From: Cryptomeria japonica
Taxonomy: Eukaryota > Streptophyta > Pinopsida > Cupressales > Cupressaceae
NCBI RefSeq assembly: GCF_030272615.1
Contig: NC_081415.1
Span: 629,279,240 to 629,343,239, forward strand
DNA: 64,000 nucleotides
Reading direction: 5' to 3'
Position numbers and translations under genes: made by a program. Positions within the stretch are counted from its first letter, which is position 1. Every line of letters begins with the position of its first letter. Below, one piece after another: positions 60,229-64,000 of the stretch. A model generated the notes under the pieces. It was not told the DNA's origin and made no database searches. It saw only the letters and a program-made list of their open reading frames with translations.

Positions 60229-61700
60229 AAGATAAATGAAATCTTAGGAATTGCCAGGTGGACAAGATTTATCTCGTATTCTTTGATGTGAGAATTAGTG
60301 AAATCTAAAGATCCCTATTCATAACCCAAGCATGTATTTAATTTAGATGGAGAATATGGTTTGATTGAAGATGAAGTAGAACTTAAGTAAATAGGGGCAA
60401 CCTTAGGACATTCTACTTTAGGAAGATCTATCTTTGGAAGGTCATCTTTATGAGGATCTTGTTTCTTAGGCAATTATTCTTTATAGACAACCTTCTTCTT
60501 TTGGGCTTTCTCTTTAGGGGATACTATAGAAGTGAAATTCATCATATTAGAAAATAATTATGAAAGGATGGTATGATTGTGGTCTAACCAACTGCTGACA
60601 TTTGACATAAGTGCATAGCATCAGGATTAGCCTTGATTGTAACCACTTGATTATTAGCAACAAAATTAATAGAATAATGAAGGGTATATGAAACTACTCC
60701 CAAAGTATGCAGCCATGGTCTACCTAGAAGAATATTATAAGGTAGAGGTCCTGGCATCACATTCCAATTTTAAAGGAAAACATTTCCCAAAGCAGTCTTA
60801 TCAGTATTATCAAAGTCATGAATGAACAAAGAAGATGCAACAAGAGTATTTGGATCCACCTTGATTTTGGGTAATGTCTAGACTACAAATGTTGAGTTTC
60901 AAACTAGTATCAACAAGGGTCCACCTAATATCAACACCATTGACAATAACAATTATCATCAACAAATTCACTATGTTTCTTACTTCTGGAGGTGAGAGTT
61001 CTTGCAGATATAATGTAATATTTTATATAACTACATGAATAATATTCATCAATGCATTCACACCCATTGTCCTAGTGAAAGAAGACAACAAAATCTTCTA
61101 AAGAGATTCCTAAAGCATATAAGGATAAACTGGAGTAGTCTAAAGCAAATCCCATAGTGAAATTTTAGCGGGAGTGACACAAAGTTGGTCAATAAGATCA
61201 ATATCACTGGGTTTCTTAGTTACGACCTTAGGTGCTTGACGAAGATCTAGTCGAGAAGGAAATAAAGAAACATTAGGCTGACCAATTTGTTTTGAATTTT
61301 TCTTCTTTTATTAAACATATGAGCGACAATGTTATGAGAAGCATTCTTAGATTAAGTCTCATAAACAAATTCAGTAAGTTAATTTCAAAAGACACCACAA
61401 ATAGAATTCTTTCTTCGAAGAAGGACTAGCTGTAGTCACGTAAATAGTCAGTCTCTTAGGCCTTTCAGGGGTGGTAGAGATAATAATAATATTCATAGGT
61501 TTTTCATTCTTCAAAGGAAAAGAGTCTAAACATGAATAAATCTTAGCAGGTTTACGATCAAAAGGAGATGCCTCTAAGAAATCATCCAGGGAATAATCGA
61601 ACTTATCAAAGTCATCCTTCAAGAACACCTTATCGAATACATCAAATCCTTGGAGAAATAGATCTAACACAAGGCATTCACATCAAGTTCACAAAAAATG
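60229..61700 (-). pseudogene. Tat-like element H, protease and gag-pol linker
   Basis: Minus strand. The clearest part is the protease end, LPYNILLGRPWLHTLGVVSY then TLHYSINFVA, near 60750-60660, the Tat/Athila counterpart of the motif at 15616 in the other Tat-like element. Upstream, 61670-61371 encodes an open 99-codon stretch (MLDLFLQGFDVFDKV) rich in Asp, Lys and Phe, probably part of the same polyprotein. 60230-60560 is Lys- and Pro-rich linker. Stops and frame changes occur throughout. Confidence 0.75.
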
Positions 61701-62948
61701 TAGAGGATGGGATTTACTACCCTCAAGATGATAGTATCTCAAGGAGAAAACTGACCTTTTCTACCTCACTTAATTGGTACTCTAGTAAGCTAGGAAGATA
61801 AAATAGGAAGAAGGGAAACTAACTACATTATGTTTAAAAATATAAAATACTAAATAATAGAGAAATATGAAATGATAGAAATATTTTGATCACAAAAACA
61901 AAAATCTCACAAAATATAGATTTTACAATTAGATTAGTGAAGCCTTAGCCTTGGACACAAACATTCCATCGAGATGTTTGTGCATCGTGCTATCATTTGT
62001 ATATCCATAGAATAGAAAATATTAGAAATCACCCTAGAATGGGACTCCACACTCCTCAAACCTAATCATCACCTGCACACATGGAAAAATGTTGGGGCTA
62101 TATAGGGGTTTTCCTTAGTCAAACCCCTTGTTTCAACATTTTCCATTGATAGCTAGATAGATAGATTATATAAAAGATATGAAAGCTTGTGTAATAGAAA
62201 CAAACCCCGTTTGAGGGAGGAAAACTCTTATTACAATCTAGATAAAATGATAAATAGATTAAATGCAAATAGATGATAGATGCACTTAGAGATTTTGATA
62301 AAAATTAGATGATATTGCAATACAATAGATACAAGACATAATAGAAAGGAAGAGTGTTACATATCCAAGATCCCTCTCTTGAGAAAAAATGTTGTTGTGC
62401 TTTGAGAGAAGACTACACTAATACAAAATCACATGTGTTTTTTAGAAAAAAAATTCTATAGATGTGAGAGTAAAAGATCCTAGAGTGAGCATTATGTGAA
62501 AATGAGAGAGAAAAGAGACTTTTGTTGTTCAAAACGGGTGGAGTGGTCATTTGGGATGTGTTTAAGCAAAGGGACACATGCCAACAAAAACTTGATGCAG
62601 AATATTTTATTTGAATCTAAAAAATTCTTGAGATGTTTGCGCACCACACTCTCATCTGACCTAATTAATCCCAAATCTAGAATCAGGGGTGGCTAACTCT
62701 ACTTAATCTTTAAGATTCATATGATGTTAGGATGATAAAATCTCAATCAAGAATTTCCATCATAAATGCATTAGGCTCAATGTGAAAGTGTCATAAATGC
62801 ACTATGTGCAATTTATGACATGGAATCTCCTAACCCAAAACACATACAAAATGCAACTCAAATGTGCAAGTAAATGCAGATAATTAGAAAACCAATTCTT
62901 ATTAATGTTATAATATTAGGAAAATGAAAAAACTACGTAGTAAATTTG
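61701..62948. other. Non-coding, probably leader or LTR of element H
   Basis: No gene on either strand. GAGATGTTTG(T/C)GCA(T/C)C occurs at about 61973 and again at about 62632. The ORF 62496-62696 and its minus-strand counterpart lack any motif. By position this should be the 5' untranslated part of H, but no LTR boundary or primer site could be placed. Confidence 0.4.
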
Positions 62949-64000
62949 AAAAAACATTGCATGGTAGCCTTATAGGCTTTAAATAACACTTTGACATTAG
63001 ATACAAAACTAATTTAAATCAACTTATAATAGTTAGAAACTACAAGCCAAAAATTACTTATTTTTATTGGCTTATATCCTACTGCAAAATTGCCTTCTTA
63101 ACCTTCAACCTACAACAAGATTCAATGTGGCTTCGTATATTAAGCCTAAAATCTACCCGTAATCATATTTCTTCATATTAAAACTTACAATTTCCTCAAA
63201 ACAAATTTAATATTCCCCTCAAACTTCTCAATATCTCAAAAATGGGAATCCTCAAATGAATGTTAAAACTTGTCTTTTAACCCCCAAAATTTCATGCTCA
63301 AATAAGGGAAAGGCATCTTCCCAACTTAGAGATTATTGCCTTCAAATATTTTGGATTCTTTTTCACCTCCAACTCTAAACTTCCATGCTATTAACTCCAC
63401 TCGTCAGGACCCCAAAATAGAAACTACTAAATAACTCATTCTTGGGTGCCCTTTTTTTTAGTATTTAACGTTAAGGAAATTATCTTTGAGTCAAGGCAAG
63501 TTATAACTCCCATTTCGCATGCCCAAAAAAGGATATTCTAAATTTGAGGTTGAATACTATAATTCAAATTTGATTCTCTTATTCACCATGTATGCTCTTG
63601 TATTAGATGTGCCCAAGGTAATTTGAAAAGTTTCACGAGTTAAACTCATAAACATTTGTTTATTTTGTGCTTATCCAAATTGCATATTAAATCTATAAAT
63701 AAATTGCACGGAATCCTTAAAGGCTTCAAATAATTATCCAAAATTAGAAACAAAACTTATTTAAATTATCTTATACCTGTAAGAAACTACAAGCTAAAAA
63801 TCACTTCTTTTCCCCCTATATCCTACAACAAAATTGGCTTCTTCACCTTCAACCTGCAACAAGATTCAACATGGCTTCATATCTTAAGCCTATAATCTAC
63901 CCACAAATATTTTTATCCATCTTCACACCTACAATTTATTCAAATAAATTTCTTCATGCCCTCAAACTTTCCAGATATTTGAAAAATGGTAATCCTTAAA
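62949..64000 (+). repeat. Direct repeat with a period of about 747 bp
   Basis: 62949-63260 and 63700-64000 are homologous, about 80 percent by eye. Shared words include AGAAACTACAAGC (63035 and 63782), CAACAAGATTCAA (near 63112 and 63857) and ATCTACCC (near 63151 and 63894). The second copy is cut by the window edge, so the copy number is unknown. No coding potential. Confidence 0.85.

Noticed and set aside
55022-60233. A target duplication for copia D
   Set aside because: The bases next to the two LTR ends (ATGAA and AAGAT) do not match, and shifting the ends gives no better pair, so I did not claim one.

Overview
This window is nuclear DNA from a large, repeat-rich plant genome, probably a seed plant. 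The grounds are the families present: Ty1/copia elements of at least two lineages, a Ty3/gypsy chromovirus, RT-less and broken Tat-like Ty3/gypsy elements, and a plant mobile domain (PMD) ORF. A conifer or other gymnosperm would fit the density and age of the insertions, but nothing here proves it. I see no intact host gene, no tRNA or rRNA, and nothing bacterial. Almost every base can be assigned to an LTR retrotransposon or its untranslated DNA.

The layout is a stack of insertions. Letters are mine. Outermost is H, a minus-strand Tat-like Ty3/gypsy element (54090-55031 and about 60229-61700). It is broken by D, a copia element (55032-60228), and on its left by I, whose 3' end (about 49543-54089) carries a PMD ORF antisense to its LTR. 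I is broken by E, a plus-strand copia element (pieces 35436-36554 and 45348-49542). E is broken on its left by A, a minus-strand copia element (pieces 23613-27466 and 34077-35435), and in its integrase by F (36555-45347), a non-coding LTR element. F is itself broken by G (38792-44825), the best preserved copia element. A is broken by C (27467-34076, copia) and by T, a chromovirus whose pol and 3' LTR occupy 1-3834 and 21413-23612. T's LTR is broken by a Tat-like element (3835-21407), which is broken by B (6737-14460, copia). The deepest path is H > I > E > A > T > Tat > B, seven levels.

Five insertions are proved by matching 5-bp target site duplications read directly: Tat (ATAAG), B (ATCAT), C (AAGAC), F (GATTG) and G (CTCTA). 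The outer levels are inferred from coding or LTR sequence that stops at one edge, with its other half missing or outside the window.

The coding regions are gag, aspartic protease, integrase, reverse transcriptase and RNase H. In copia the integrase precedes RT; in gypsy it follows. All are pseudogenes in this copy. In B, C, G and the PMD ORF the damage is almost entirely in-frame stops that C-to-T or G-to-A transitions explain, with few or no frameshifts, as expected for methylated, silenced repeats.

The observations most worth following are: a 335-bp segment inverted in only one LTR of C; a short CG-containing motif (CTCGGTA in B, ACCGGT in C and D) repeated through LTRs and all three reading frames; the 649-codon antisense PMD ORF; the Tat element that lost its RT in frame; the non-coding element F; and clusters of the palindrome CTCGTACGAG in the Tat leader.
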